Positions 7,600 through 14,851 of a stretch of DNA of 44,032 nucleotides are shown piece after piece (position 1 is the stretch's first letter; every line of letters begins with the position of its first letter). The stretch is from Pseudomonas sp. (GTDB lineage: Bacteria; Pseudomonadota; Gammaproteobacteria; Pseudomonadales; Pseudomonadaceae): the NCBI GenBank assembly GCA_022448005.1, contig JAKUTK010000041.1, positions 1-44,032 on the forward strand, read 5' to 3'. The notes beneath the pieces are model-generated. The model ran no database searches and was not told where the DNA came from. It saw nothing but the letters and a program-made list of their open reading frames with translations. The position numbers were made by a program, and so were the translations under genes.

Positions 7600-9561
7600 A
7601 TGCAACACTGTCCCATCCCGTTATCGATTCTTGGCTCGCTGTCCTTTGCTGCGCTGGCTGGCGCCATACCGTGCCAGGTGCATGCGCAAACCACGGAGCC
7701 GCTGGAGCTGAGCGTTAGCGAGGTGACTGCTCGCCACGTACAAGGTGACAGCGTCGAAGCCGATCAGCTGCAGCATTATCAGGCCGCTGATTTGCAGGAT
7801 GTATTCGAGGCCAGCCCGGAAGTATCGGTCGGCGGTGGCCCGGGCGTCGCTCAGAAGCTGTATTTGCGCGGTCTCGAAGACACGCTGTTGAACATCACCA
7901 TCGATGGCGCCAGCCAACCGGGGCAGACGTTCCACCATACGGGGCGCATCGGAATTGAGCCGGAGCTTCTCAAGCGTGCCGAGGTTCAGCCCGGCACGGG
8001 CGACGCAACGGCAGGCCCCGGCGCACTGGGCGGCTCCGTCCGTTTCGTGACCAAAGACCCGGACGATCTGCTGCGTGCCGGGGAACGCGTTGGCGGCTTG
8101 ATCAAAGGCACCTACTTCAGCAGTGCCGAAGGTTATAAATCCAGCACCAGCCTGTTCGGCAGGTTCAACGACAACTGGTCGGCCATGGCGGTGGCGACTT
8201 ACCAGGACCAGAACGACTACGAAGATGGCAACGAGCGGGATGTACTCGGCACCGGTGCGCGTCAACAGTTGGGGTTCGCCAAGCTGGTGGGCCGCTTGAC
8301 GGATGAGCAGACGTTGCGCCTGGCTTACGAAAAACGGACTGACGAGGGTGAACGCAGCCAGCGTCCGCAGTGGATTCTAAGCGGCTTCAACCCCCTGTTC
8401 CCGCTTGAGACGGAGCGGGAAACGCTGACGTTCAATTACGGCTGGAACCCGCTGAGCAACGACTTGCTCGATGTCGAAGTAACGACCTACCACACCTCTA
8501 CCGAGCTGCAGCAAGACGGTCGCTATGGCCTCTACATTGGGGATACCACCAGCGCTGGGCTGGATGTGCGCAACACCAGTGAACTGGGCGCCCATAGGCT
8601 GACCTATGGCGTCGACTATCGAGATGACCGCACCCGCCTGGGGCCGGATGGTGATCGAGATCTGGATGAAGAAAACGGCGACGTGCTGGGCTTCTATCTA
8701 CAGGACAGCTATCAGGCCACCGAAAAGCTGCTGCTGGGCATGGGCCTACGCTACGACCGCTACCGCCTCGACGACCGTGACGGCCAGCAATTCTCGGATT
8801 CCGGCGTCAGCCCCAACGCCAGCCTTCGTTATCAGCTGACCCCGGAACTGGCCTTGCTGGCCAGCCACGCGCAAGCGTTACGTGGCGTGCAGGTACGTGA
8901 TGCGTTCAAGCTCGATGCATCCGGCAACGACCCGGAGCTGGACGCCGAGAAGGCGCGCACCAATGAAGTCGGTTTCGAGTATCGCCAGGGCGGGCTGGCG
9001 TTGTCCGGGCGGGTCTATGACACCCGTGTGCGCGATGCCATCTACGATCCGAGCGGCCGTCCCAACCTTTACGTCAATGGCGGGACGCTAGAGACCCAGG
9101 GTGTGCTGCTGCAGAGCGCCTACTACTGGCAGCAGCTGAGCGTCGGGCTGAGCTACCACCACAACGATGTCGATCTGGACGGTGAGGAACTCAATGTCTA
9201 CGAGCACAACGGCTTGGGCACGACCCTGGGCGACACCTGGATCGGATTTGCCGAATATCGTGCGACTGACAGGCTGAGCTATGGCTGGCAGGGCCGCTTC
9301 GTCACGGCTGTCGATTCGCTGCGGACCGGTGTGGGCACCCTCGATAAACCCGGTTACGGCGTACACGACCTTTATGCCCAGTGGTCAGCGTTAAGTGACG
9401 ACCGACTCGTATTCAACCTGACGCTGAAGAATCTATTCGACAAGCAGTACCTGGATCACGCCAGCAATGAAGATTTCGAAAGCATTCCCGGCTATGAAGG
9501 TATTCGCGGCAGTTACGAGCCAGGCCGCGAACTGCGACTGGGTGTTGCGCTGCGTATCTGA
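7600..9561 (+). CDS. TonB-dependent outer-membrane receptor, FetA/FrpB-like
   Basis: A 653-residue outer-membrane gated channel importing a metal chelate using TonB energy. ATG 7600 was preferred over ATG 7582 because GAGG sits 6 bases upstream; it gives a normal signal peptide (about 1-30, ending HAQ). An N-terminal plug (about 35-170) carries YLRGLEDTLLNITIDG, FHHTGRIGIEPELLKR and GPGALGGSVRFVTKD; this plug pattern resembles the FetA/FrpB branch. The rest is a 22-strand-type barrel. The histidine expected between the FRAP-like and NPNL-like motifs of heme receptors is absent, so heme is unlikely. The last residue is Ile rather than the usual aromatic residue. It follows the sensor kinase by 87 bases. 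The substrate, perhaps an enterobactin-like siderophore, is an inference from context. Confidence 0.85.
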   Translation: MQHCPIPLSILGSLSFAALAGAIPCQVHAQTTEPLELSVSEVTARHVQGDSVEADQLQHYQAADLQDVFEASPEVSVGGGPGVAQKLYLRGLEDTLLNITIDGASQPGQTFHHTGRIGIEPELLKRAEVQPGTGDATAGPGALGGSVRFVTKDPDDLLRAGERVGGLIKGTYFSSAEGYKSSTSLFGRFNDNWSAMAVATYQDQNDYEDGNERDVLGTGARQQLGFAKLVGRLTDEQTLRLAYEKRTDEGERSQRPQWILSGFNPLFPLETERETLTFNYGWNPLSNDLLDVEVTTYHTSTELQQDGRYGLYIGDTTSAGLDVRNTSELGAHRLTYGVDYRDDRTRLGPDGDRDLDEENGDVLGFYLQDSYQATEKLLLGMGLRYDRYRLDDRDGQQFSDSGVSPNASLRYQLTPELALLASHAQALRGVQVRDAFKLDASGNDPELDAEKARTNEVGFEYRQGGLALSGRVYDTRVRDAIYDPSGRPNLYVNGGTLETQGVLLQSAYYWQQLSVGLSYHHNDVDLDGEELNVYEHNGLGTTLGDTWIGFAEYRATDRLSYGWQGRFVTAVDSLRTGVGTLDKPGYGVHDLYAQWSALSDDRLVFNLTLKNLFDKQYLDHASNEDFESIPGYEGIRGSYEPGRELRLGVALRI

Positions 9562-9640
9562 GGTTGGTTGCAGCGAGCGTTAGCCAAGAGAAGGCAGGGG
9601 AGCGTGCTGGCATTGCTACATGCAACCCTGCCTTATCCGA

Positions 9641-9835
9641 TCAGCCAGCTCGGCTGTGGAGCTGAAGGTCGTTGGTGACGTCTGGGAGTTGATGGGGAGC
9701 TGATAGGCGCGACTCAAGGAGCTGAACGAAAGCTCGGGCCTCGGACTCGTTGCGAAACGTGACCTTGTTTCGGTCCAAGCGAACCTCCCAGCTGCTGCCT
9801 TCGAATGACGTAAGCGGTCGGATTTGAATATCCAT
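9641..9835 (-). CDS. Small hypothetical protein
   Basis: A 64-residue protein starting at ATG 9835, which has GGAGG 4 bases upstream; upstream in-frame starts lack this. It begins MDIQIRPLTSFEGSSWEVRL and has a mixed beta/alpha pattern: a strand-rich first half followed by a helix, SEARAFVQLLESRL. It has no signal peptide, membrane segment or cysteine. I cannot name the family. It lies convergent to the TonB receptor gene, 79 bases from its stop, and on the same strand as the IclR gene but separated by about 110 bases. Confidence 0.65.
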   Translation of the reverse strand: MDIQIRPLTSFEGSSWEVRLDRNKVTFRNESEARAFVQLLESRLSAPHQLPDVTNDLQLHSRAG

Positions 9836-9947
9836 GATGCCTCCGGAGTCTGGAAAAGACAGACGAACGCTAATCCTCTGCCATACGCCAGTCAATTTGC
9901 ATCATTGACGCAGGAGCATCCGCTGACGCCGTTCGTCCCGTTTGCCG

Positions 9948-10721
9948 TTAGGCACCCATCCGCGCACTGATCTTGCGCGCGATCTCTAGCAATCGCTTCG
10001 CCGCGTCGCCATCTGCTTCAGCCATGAAGCCAGGCTCGCCGCCGACAATGGTGATGACGCCTGCCAATCGCTGATCGCCACTGAACAGCGGCGCGGAGAG
10101 GGCGTTGACGCCGGCCATCAACAGACCGTGCACAGGCTGGATGTGGGTGCGTTGCAGTTCGCTCATGGCGTGCTGCAGCGCATCAGGAGTGGGGGCCGAG
10201 GGAAGCCGCAGTTCCTCTTCGCGCAATTGTGCGGTTTCGGCATTGGGCATGAACGCGTTGAACACAAGCCCGGTGGACGAGCCCAGCAGGGGTAGCACCG
10301 AGCCCACCTGCGTCACCAGCGTCACGGCGCGCACCGCCTGCTCGACATGCACGACGGCCGGGCCGCGGTTGCCCCATACCGCCAGAAAGCAGGTTTCGTT
10401 GAGTTCGTCGCGCAGCTGCGCCAGATGCGGCGTCGCCAGTTTGACCACGTCCAGTCGGCCCAAAGCGGCCAGCCCTACGAACAGCGCGGCGCGGCCCAGC
10501 CCGTAGTGGTTGGTCAGCGGATCCTGTTCGGCGAAACCGCTGGCCATCAGCGCCTGCAAATAACGATGGACCTTGCTGGCGGGCATGCCGACATGTTCGG
10601 CCAGGCGCGACAGGGAGGTCGCCGGGGCCAGTTCGGCCAGGGCGGTGAGAATGTCAGTACCTACCTCGGCGGCCTGTACTTTCTGCCGCCGTGGCGCCGT
10701 GTCCGCGTTGCTGTCTGCCAT
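9948..10721 (-). CDS. hmgR: IclR-family regulator of homogentisate catabolism
   Basis: A 257-residue transcription regulator, divergent from hmgA. ATG 10721 is preferred to the TTG three codons upstream. The winged helix-turn-helix covers about residues 15-75 (TSLSRLAEHVGMPASKVHRYLQ is split here only by the reading: sensor helix then recognition helix), and the IclR effector domain covers about 80-255, with ETCFLAVWG and VNALSAPLFSG. In Pseudomonas putida the IclR-type HmgR represses hmgABC and is released by homogentisate; the same divergent arrangement and a strong dyad in the intergenic region support the same role here. The name rests on family plus position. Confidence 0.85.
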   Translation of the reverse strand: MADSNADTAPRRQKVQAAEVGTDILTALAELAPATSLSRLAEHVGMPASKVHRYLQALMASGFAEQDPLTNHYGLGRAALFVGLAALGRLDVVKLATPHLAQLRDELNETCFLAVWGNRGPAVVHVEQAVRAVTLVTQVGSVLPLLGSSTGLVFNAFMPNAETAQLREEELRLPSAPTPDALQHAMSELQRTHIQPVHGLLMAGVNALSAPLFSGDQRLAGVITIVGGEPGFMAEADGDAAKRLLEIARKISARMGA

Positions 10722-10800
10722 GGTTTCCAATGCCCGTTGTGCCGGCCTGCTTGAATAAGGCGCTGTTTATAACTTGACGCCCCAGGGAGTTCAAATTACT

Positions 10801-10825
10801 TTTTGCGTAAACGCATTACGCGAAA
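10801..10825. promoter_or_regulatory. Probable HmgR operator
   Basis: TTTTGCGTAA-ACGCA-TTACGCGAAA is a 10-5-10 inverted repeat with a single mismatch, lying between the divergent regulator and hmgA and ending 12 bases before the hmgA start. Occupancy would block hmgA translation-proximal transcription, in keeping with a repressor. Symmetry is direct observation; assignment to HmgR is inference. Confidence 0.65.
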
Positions 10826-10837
10826 TGAGAGATGGCT

Positions 10838-12142
10838 ATGCAACCACAACAACAAATGGGCGAAACCTCTCGATACTTGTCCGGCTTTGGCAACGAATTC
10901 AGCAGCGAGGCCCTGCCAGGTGCGTTGCCTGTTGGGCAGAACTCGCCGCAAAAGGTCCCTTATGGCCTTTACACCGAATTGCTCTCTGGCACCGCTTTTA
11001 CCGTGGCGCGCAGCGAAGCACGGCGAACCTGGCTGTACCGTATTCGACCCTCGGCCAATCACGGTCAATATCAGCGCCTGGAGCGGCAGCTGAACAGCGA
11101 GTTGGGGCCGATCACACCCAACCGACTGCGTTGGAATCCTGAACCCATTCCCGAGAGCGCGACTGATTTTCTCGACGGGCTGACGTGCGTAGTCGCCAAC
11201 GCCGAGCCCAGTCAGCCTGCCGGGGCGAGCATCTACCGCTACGCAGCCAATCAGTCGATGGAACGGGTGTTCTTCAACGCAGACGGCGAGCTCTTGATCG
11301 TGCCGCAGCTGGGTGCGCTCAACCTGGTCACCGAACTGGGCGTGCTGGAGGTTGCACCGCTTGAGATCGCGGTGATCCCGCGCGGCATGCGCTTTCGGGT
11401 CGAGCTGCTGGACTCCACTGCGCGTGGCTACGTCTGCGAAAACCACGGATGTGCGCTGCGCCTGCCGGACCTCGGACCGATTGGCAGCAATGGCCTGGCT
11501 AACCCGCGCGACTTCCTGACGCCGGTGGCGCACTTCGAAGAGCGCGACGAGCCAGTGCAGCTGGTACAGAAGTTTCTCGGCGAGCTCTGGTCGACCGAAC
11601 TGGATCACTCACCATTGGATGTGGTCGCCTGGCATGGCAACAACGTGCCGTACAAGTATGACCTGCGCCGCTTCAACACTATCGGCACGGTCAGCTTCGA
11701 TCATCCCGATCCGTCGATCTTCACCGTGCTGACCTCACCCAGCGCGGTTCACGGGATGGCCAACATCGACTTCGTGATTTTCCCGCCGCGCTGGATGGTG
11801 GCGGAGAACACCTTCCGTCCGCCGTGGTTCCACCGCAACCTGATGAACGAGTTCATGGGCCTGATCGATGGCGCCTACGACGCCAAGGCTGACGGCTTCC
11901 TGCCGGGTGGCGCCTCGTTGCACAACTGCATGAGCGCTCACGGCCCGGACCACCTGTCGACCGAACAGGCGATCAAGGCCGAACTCAAACCGCACAAGAT
12001 CGAAAACACCATGGCCTTCATGTTCGAGACCGGCCAAGTGCTTCGCCCCACACGCCAGGCGCTGGAAAGCTCTCTACTGCAGACTGAGTACGACAGCTGC
12101 TGGGCCGGCCTGGCCAAAACTTTCGACCAGAACCAGAAATGA
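10838..12142 (+). CDS. hmgA: Homogentisate 1,2-dioxygenase
   Basis: A 434-residue Fe(II) dioxygenase that opens the ring of homogentisate to maleylacetoacetate in tyrosine and phenylalanine breakdown. ATG 10838 has GAGAG 6 bases upstream; ATG 10832 would have the same site directly abutting it. The protein contains [19 protein letters not shown] near its N-terminus. The iron ligands are visible: H332 and E338 in [12 protein letters not shown], and H368 in [12 protein letters not shown], aligning with human H335, E341 and H371. Length is normal for the family. It is followed after 16 bases by fahA and is preceded by a dyad operator, so it is the first gene of an HmgR-controlled operon. An AACAACAA motif lies in codons 4-7. 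Confidence 0.97.
   Translation: MQPQQQMGETSRYLSGFGNEFSSEALPGALPVGQNSPQKVPYGLYTELLSGTAFTVARSEARRTWLYRIRPSANHGQYQRLERQLNSELGPITPNRLRWNPEPIPESATDFLDGLTCVVANAEPSQPAGASIYRYAANQSMERVFFNADGELLIVPQLGALNLVTELGVLEVAPLEIAVIPRGMRFRVELLDSTARGYVCENHGCALRLPDLGPIGSNGLANPRDFLTPVAHFEERDEPVQLVQKFLGELWSTELDHSPLDVVAWHGNNVPYKYDLRRFNTIGTVSFDHPDPSIFTVLTSPSAVHGMANIDFVIFPPRWMVAENTFRPPWFHRNLMNEFMGLIDGAYDAKADGFLPGGASLHNCMSAHGPDHLSTEQAIKAELKPHKIENTMAFMFETGQVLRPTRQALESSLLQTEYDSCWAGLAKTFDQNQK
10848..10856 (+). promoter_or_regulatory. Crc/Hfq-type motif inside the hmgA start region
   Basis: AACAACAAA, a perfect AANAANAA match, occurs within the first codons of hmgA. Crc/Hfq targets in Pseudomonas often overlap the translation start, and homogentisate genes are known targets in P. 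putida. The function here is inferred. Confidence 0.5.
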
Positions 12143-12158
12143 CAGGACGGCACAGACC

Positions 12159-13460
12159 ATGACCGTACAAAACGATCAACGCAGCTGGGTCGAGTCGGCC
12201 AATGGCCATTCGGATTTCTCCCTCGCCAACCTGCCGCTGGGCGTGTTCAGCCGTGACTGCGACCAGCCACGCGGCGGCGTCGCCATTGGTGATTTCATCT
12301 TTGATCTGAGGGCAGCCTGCGAAGCCGGCCTGTTCGATGGTCCAGCGCTGGAAGCGGCAAAGGCAGCCAGCGGCAGCAGCCTCAATAGCTTCTTTGCACT
12401 TGGAGCCCCAGCGCGCCAAGCGCTGCGCGGCGCGCTGCAGGATCTGGTCGGCGAGGCCAGCGCTCAGCGTGAGCGTCTGCAGGGCATGGGCGAGTCGCTG
12501 CTGCAGCCGATGGACCGTTGCCAGATGCATCTGCCAGCCAAGGTGGGCGACTACACCGACTTCTATGTCGGCATCCACCACGCCAACAACGTCGGCAAGC
12601 TGTTCCGGCCGGACAACCCCTTGCTGCCAAACTACAAGTACGTGCCCATCGGTTATCACGGCCGCGCTTCTACCATTGATGTGTCCGGTGCGACGGTCAA
12701 ACGCCCCAATGGCCAGACCCTGCCGCCGGGTGCCAGCGAGCCGAGCTTCGGGCCCAGCAAGCGGCTCGATCACGAGCTGGAGCTGGGCATCTGGATCGGG
12801 CCAGGCAACGCGCGCGGTGAGTCGATCCCGATCGGTGAAGCAAGCAGCCATGTCGCCGGTTTCTGCCTGCTCAACGACTGGTCTGCACGTGATCTACAAG
12901 CCTGGGAATACCAGCCGCTGGGCCCGTTCCTGTCGAAGAGCTTCGCCACCAGCGTCTCGCCATGGGTGGTGACGCCTGAAGCACTTGAGCCTTTCCGCTG
13001 TGCGCAACCCAAGCGTGCCGAAGGCGATCCGCAGCCGTTGCCCTATCTTTTCGATGAGCAGGATCAGCAGCAGGGGGCGCTTGATATCGAACTTGAAGTG
13101 CTGCTGCTGACTGCGGCCATGCGCGACAAGGGTCAGCCTGCGCAGCGCATCGCGTTGAGCAGTACGAAGAATATGTACTGGACCGTGGCGCAGATGGTCG
13201 CGCACCACAGCGTCAACGGCTGCAGCCTGCAACCCGGCGATCTGTTCGGCTCCGGCACCCTGTCCGGTAGCAGCGCTGAAAGCCTCGGTAGCCTGCTGGA
13301 AATCACCCAGGGCGGGAAACAGCCTTTGAAACTGCCCAGCGGCGAGTCCCGCACCTTTCTGGAAGATGGGGACGAAATCATCCTCAAGGCGCGTTGCCGT
13401 CAAGACGGACACGCGTCCATCGGCTTTGGCGAGTGTCGCGGGCGGGTGATGCCGGCCTGA
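12159..13460 (+). CDS. fahA: Fumarylacetoacetase
   Basis: A 433-residue hydrolase splitting fumarylacetoacetate into fumarate and acetoacetate, the last step of homogentisate breakdown. The metal and catalytic segment GDYTDFYVGIHHANNVG carries D134, Y136 and H141, equivalent to D126, Y128 and H133 of mammalian enzymes, and FRPDNPLLPNYKYVPIGYHG follows. The length is typical for the Pseudomonas enzyme. It lies 16 bases after hmgA in the same operon. The maleylacetoacetate isomerase gene that usually follows (maiA) is absent; the operon ends at a hairpin terminator just after fahA. The acetoacetate produced could feed the dhcAB-atoB operon at 21-25 kb. Confidence 0.97.
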   Translation: MTVQNDQRSWVESANGHSDFSLANLPLGVFSRDCDQPRGGVAIGDFIFDLRAACEAGLFDGPALEAAKAASGSSLNSFFALGAPARQALRGALQDLVGEASAQRERLQGMGESLLQPMDRCQMHLPAKVGDYTDFYVGIHHANNVGKLFRPDNPLLPNYKYVPIGYHGRASTIDVSGATVKRPNGQTLPPGASEPSFGPSKRLDHELELGIWIGPGNARGESIPIGEASSHVAGFCLLNDWSARDLQAWEYQPLGPFLSKSFATSVSPWVVTPEALEPFRCAQPKRAEGDPQPLPYLFDEQDQQQGALDIELEVLLLTAAMRDKGQPAQRIALSSTKNMYWTVAQMVAHHSVNGCSLQPGDLFGSGTLSGSSAESLGSLLEITQGGKQPLKLPSGESRTFLEDGDEIILKARCRQDGHASIGFGECRGRVMPA

Positions 13461-13477
13461 TACTGAGAGCAGTGAGC

Positions 13478-13513
13478 AAAAAACCCGGGCATGTTCAAAC
13501 AGCCCGGGCTTTT
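13478..13513. terminator. Bidirectional rho-independent terminator after fahA
   Basis: An A-run is followed by CCCGGGC (13484-13490), an 11-base loop, GCCCGGG (13502-13508) and CTTTT. Both strands have a stem followed by a T-run, fitting the convergent stops of fahA and the SGNH gene. Confidence 0.85.
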
Positions 13514-13531
13514 GTATTTCTATAACCGCAA

Positions 13532-14599
13532 TCAGGGCACCTTGGCGGTTTCCAGGGTCGGTGACGGCACAGGCGCGATTGCCGTGTCACGCATCTGTTC
13601 GGCCAAGGCTGCGGTGAATTCCCGGACCACGGACCAGCGCATGTGTACCGCGTCGACAAAGGAGGTAACAGGCGTGCTCCAGTCCTTGTCGGCGTTCCAG
13701 TAGGTGCCTCCGGTGGCGCTGAGCGTGTCCATGATTCGCTTGTCGAAATCGGCCAGGAAGGTACCGTCCGGATCGAACTTTTCCTTCCACTTTGGATGCA
13801 GCGGCGTGGAGACAACCATCAGCTCACGGCCTTCTTCGGCCAGGCGCGCGCTCATCCCGCGCAGTGCGTCGAAACAGCTGGCGTCCAGTGGGTCCGGGCG
13901 GCCATAGAGCAGCTCGCGGGTATTGCTCGTGTCCAGCGGACCATCGCCGAAGCGATTAAACACCAGCGGGTCCCATTCGATCTCGCCTGCGCGCTGCGCT
14001 TTTACCGTCAACGCGTTGCGTGCCAACGACTTCGGCGAGAAATAACGCATGTAGTGTCCCCAGGGCGAGGCGTTCTCGTAGACATAGGGGTCGACGTGCT
14101 CACGGTTGAACACCGCTGCGGGTACGCGCCAGCAACCGGCGAAATCCTGTGGGTCGGCAATCATCACCACGCTCTGGATGCTCGGCTGGCGGTCGAGCAG
14201 CCAGTGCCCCACGTAGGTCGACTGGTTGGCGAACAGCCCACAGAATGCGCCGTTCATCGGTCGCACCTCTGGCAATGCCTCGGTCAGCACGTTGCCGTCT
14301 ACGTGGCGCCACGCCACGGAGGAACCGATGATCAGCAGGTTTGGCGATTGAATCGGGTTGTCGCGCATGAAGCTGAGCTTTTCATCAGCGCAGGAAATGT
14401 TGGAGAACGCGGGTGGCGGCAGGTTGCCGGTCCGGTCCAGCATGAACAGCGTCAGGCAGAACACCGCCAGTGTGCCGAACAACCCGACAAACAATGACAG
14501 CAGATACCATGAACGCATCCGGCTCGGCGCGCTGGCCGTGCTGCCGGCATCCTGCTCGGCATGACTCCCGTCCTTGGGGACACCTGCTGTCTGGATCAT
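13532..14599 (-). CDS. Membrane-anchored SGNH-fold protein, DltD/AlgJ-like role
   Basis: A 355-residue protein with a cytoplasmic N-terminus, one transmembrane helix (about 30-54) and a periplasmic domain. The SGNH hydrolase/acyltransferase signature is visible: IIGSSVAWRH with candidate nucleophile S93 or S94, and a C-terminal D316-A-V-H319 that would supply the Asp-His pair. Related membrane-anchored SGNH proteins (AlgJ, AlgX, DltD) work with MBOAT proteins in acylating envelope polymers. It is last in a four-gene operon, starting 3 bases after the acyl carrier protein stop, with GGAGG provided by the end of that gene. I infer that it receives or transfers the acyl group exported by the MBOAT protein. 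The acceptor is unknown. Confidence 0.8.
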   Translation of the reverse strand: MIQTAGVPKDGSHAEQDAGSTASAPSRMRSWYLLSLFVGLFGTLAVFCLTLFMLDRTGNLPPPAFSNISCADEKLSFMRDNPIQSPNLLIIGSSVAWRHVDGNVLTEALPEVRPMNGAFCGLFANQSTYVGHWLLDRQPSIQSVVMIADPQDFAGCWRVPAAVFNREHVDPYVYENASPWGHYMRYFSPKSLARNALTVKAQRAGEIEWDPLVFNRFGDGPLDTSNTRELLYGRPDPLDASCFDALRGMSARLAEEGRELMVVSTPLHPKWKEKFDPDGTFLADFDKRIMDTLSATGGTYWNADKDWSTPVTSFVDAVHMRWSVVREFTAALAEQMRDTAIAPVPSPTLETAKVP

Positions 14600-14602
14600 G
14601 AT

Positions 14603-14851
14603 CTACTTTCCCTCCAGCTTGGCGCTGATGACCTGTGCGAAATGGCCGACGTTGCGCAGCGATTCGAGCTCCGCCGTCCGAAACTTGATGCCGAAGCGCT
14701 GCTCGGCCGCGACCGTGAGCATGACGTGGGTCTGACTGTCCCAGCCCTCGATATCGTTGGCTGTCATTTCCGGGGAAAGCACAATGCTGTCGTCGTCGAA
14801 CACATCATGGAAAACCGGGGTGAGCTGCTTGAGTACTTCTGCTTCGGTCAT
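14603..14851 (-). CDS. Acyl carrier protein
   Basis: An 82-residue acidic carrier protein. The phosphopantetheine attachment serine is S39 in IEGWDSQTHVML, which matches the GxDS form of carrier proteins that is common in non-fatty-acid systems and in DltC-like proteins. The four-helix pattern is normal in length. Its start overlaps the end of the FkbH-like gene by four bases, and the SGNH gene follows after 3 bases, so all three are translationally coupled. It is presumably loaded by the FkbH-like protein and discharged by the MBOAT protein. It is clearly not the housekeeping AcpP, being unlike it in sequence and not in a fab cluster. Confidence 0.9.
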   Translation of the reverse strand: MTEAEVLKQLTPVFHDVFDDDSIVLSPEMTANDIEGWDSQTHVMLTVAAEQRFGIKFRTAELESLRNVGHFAQVISAKLEGK

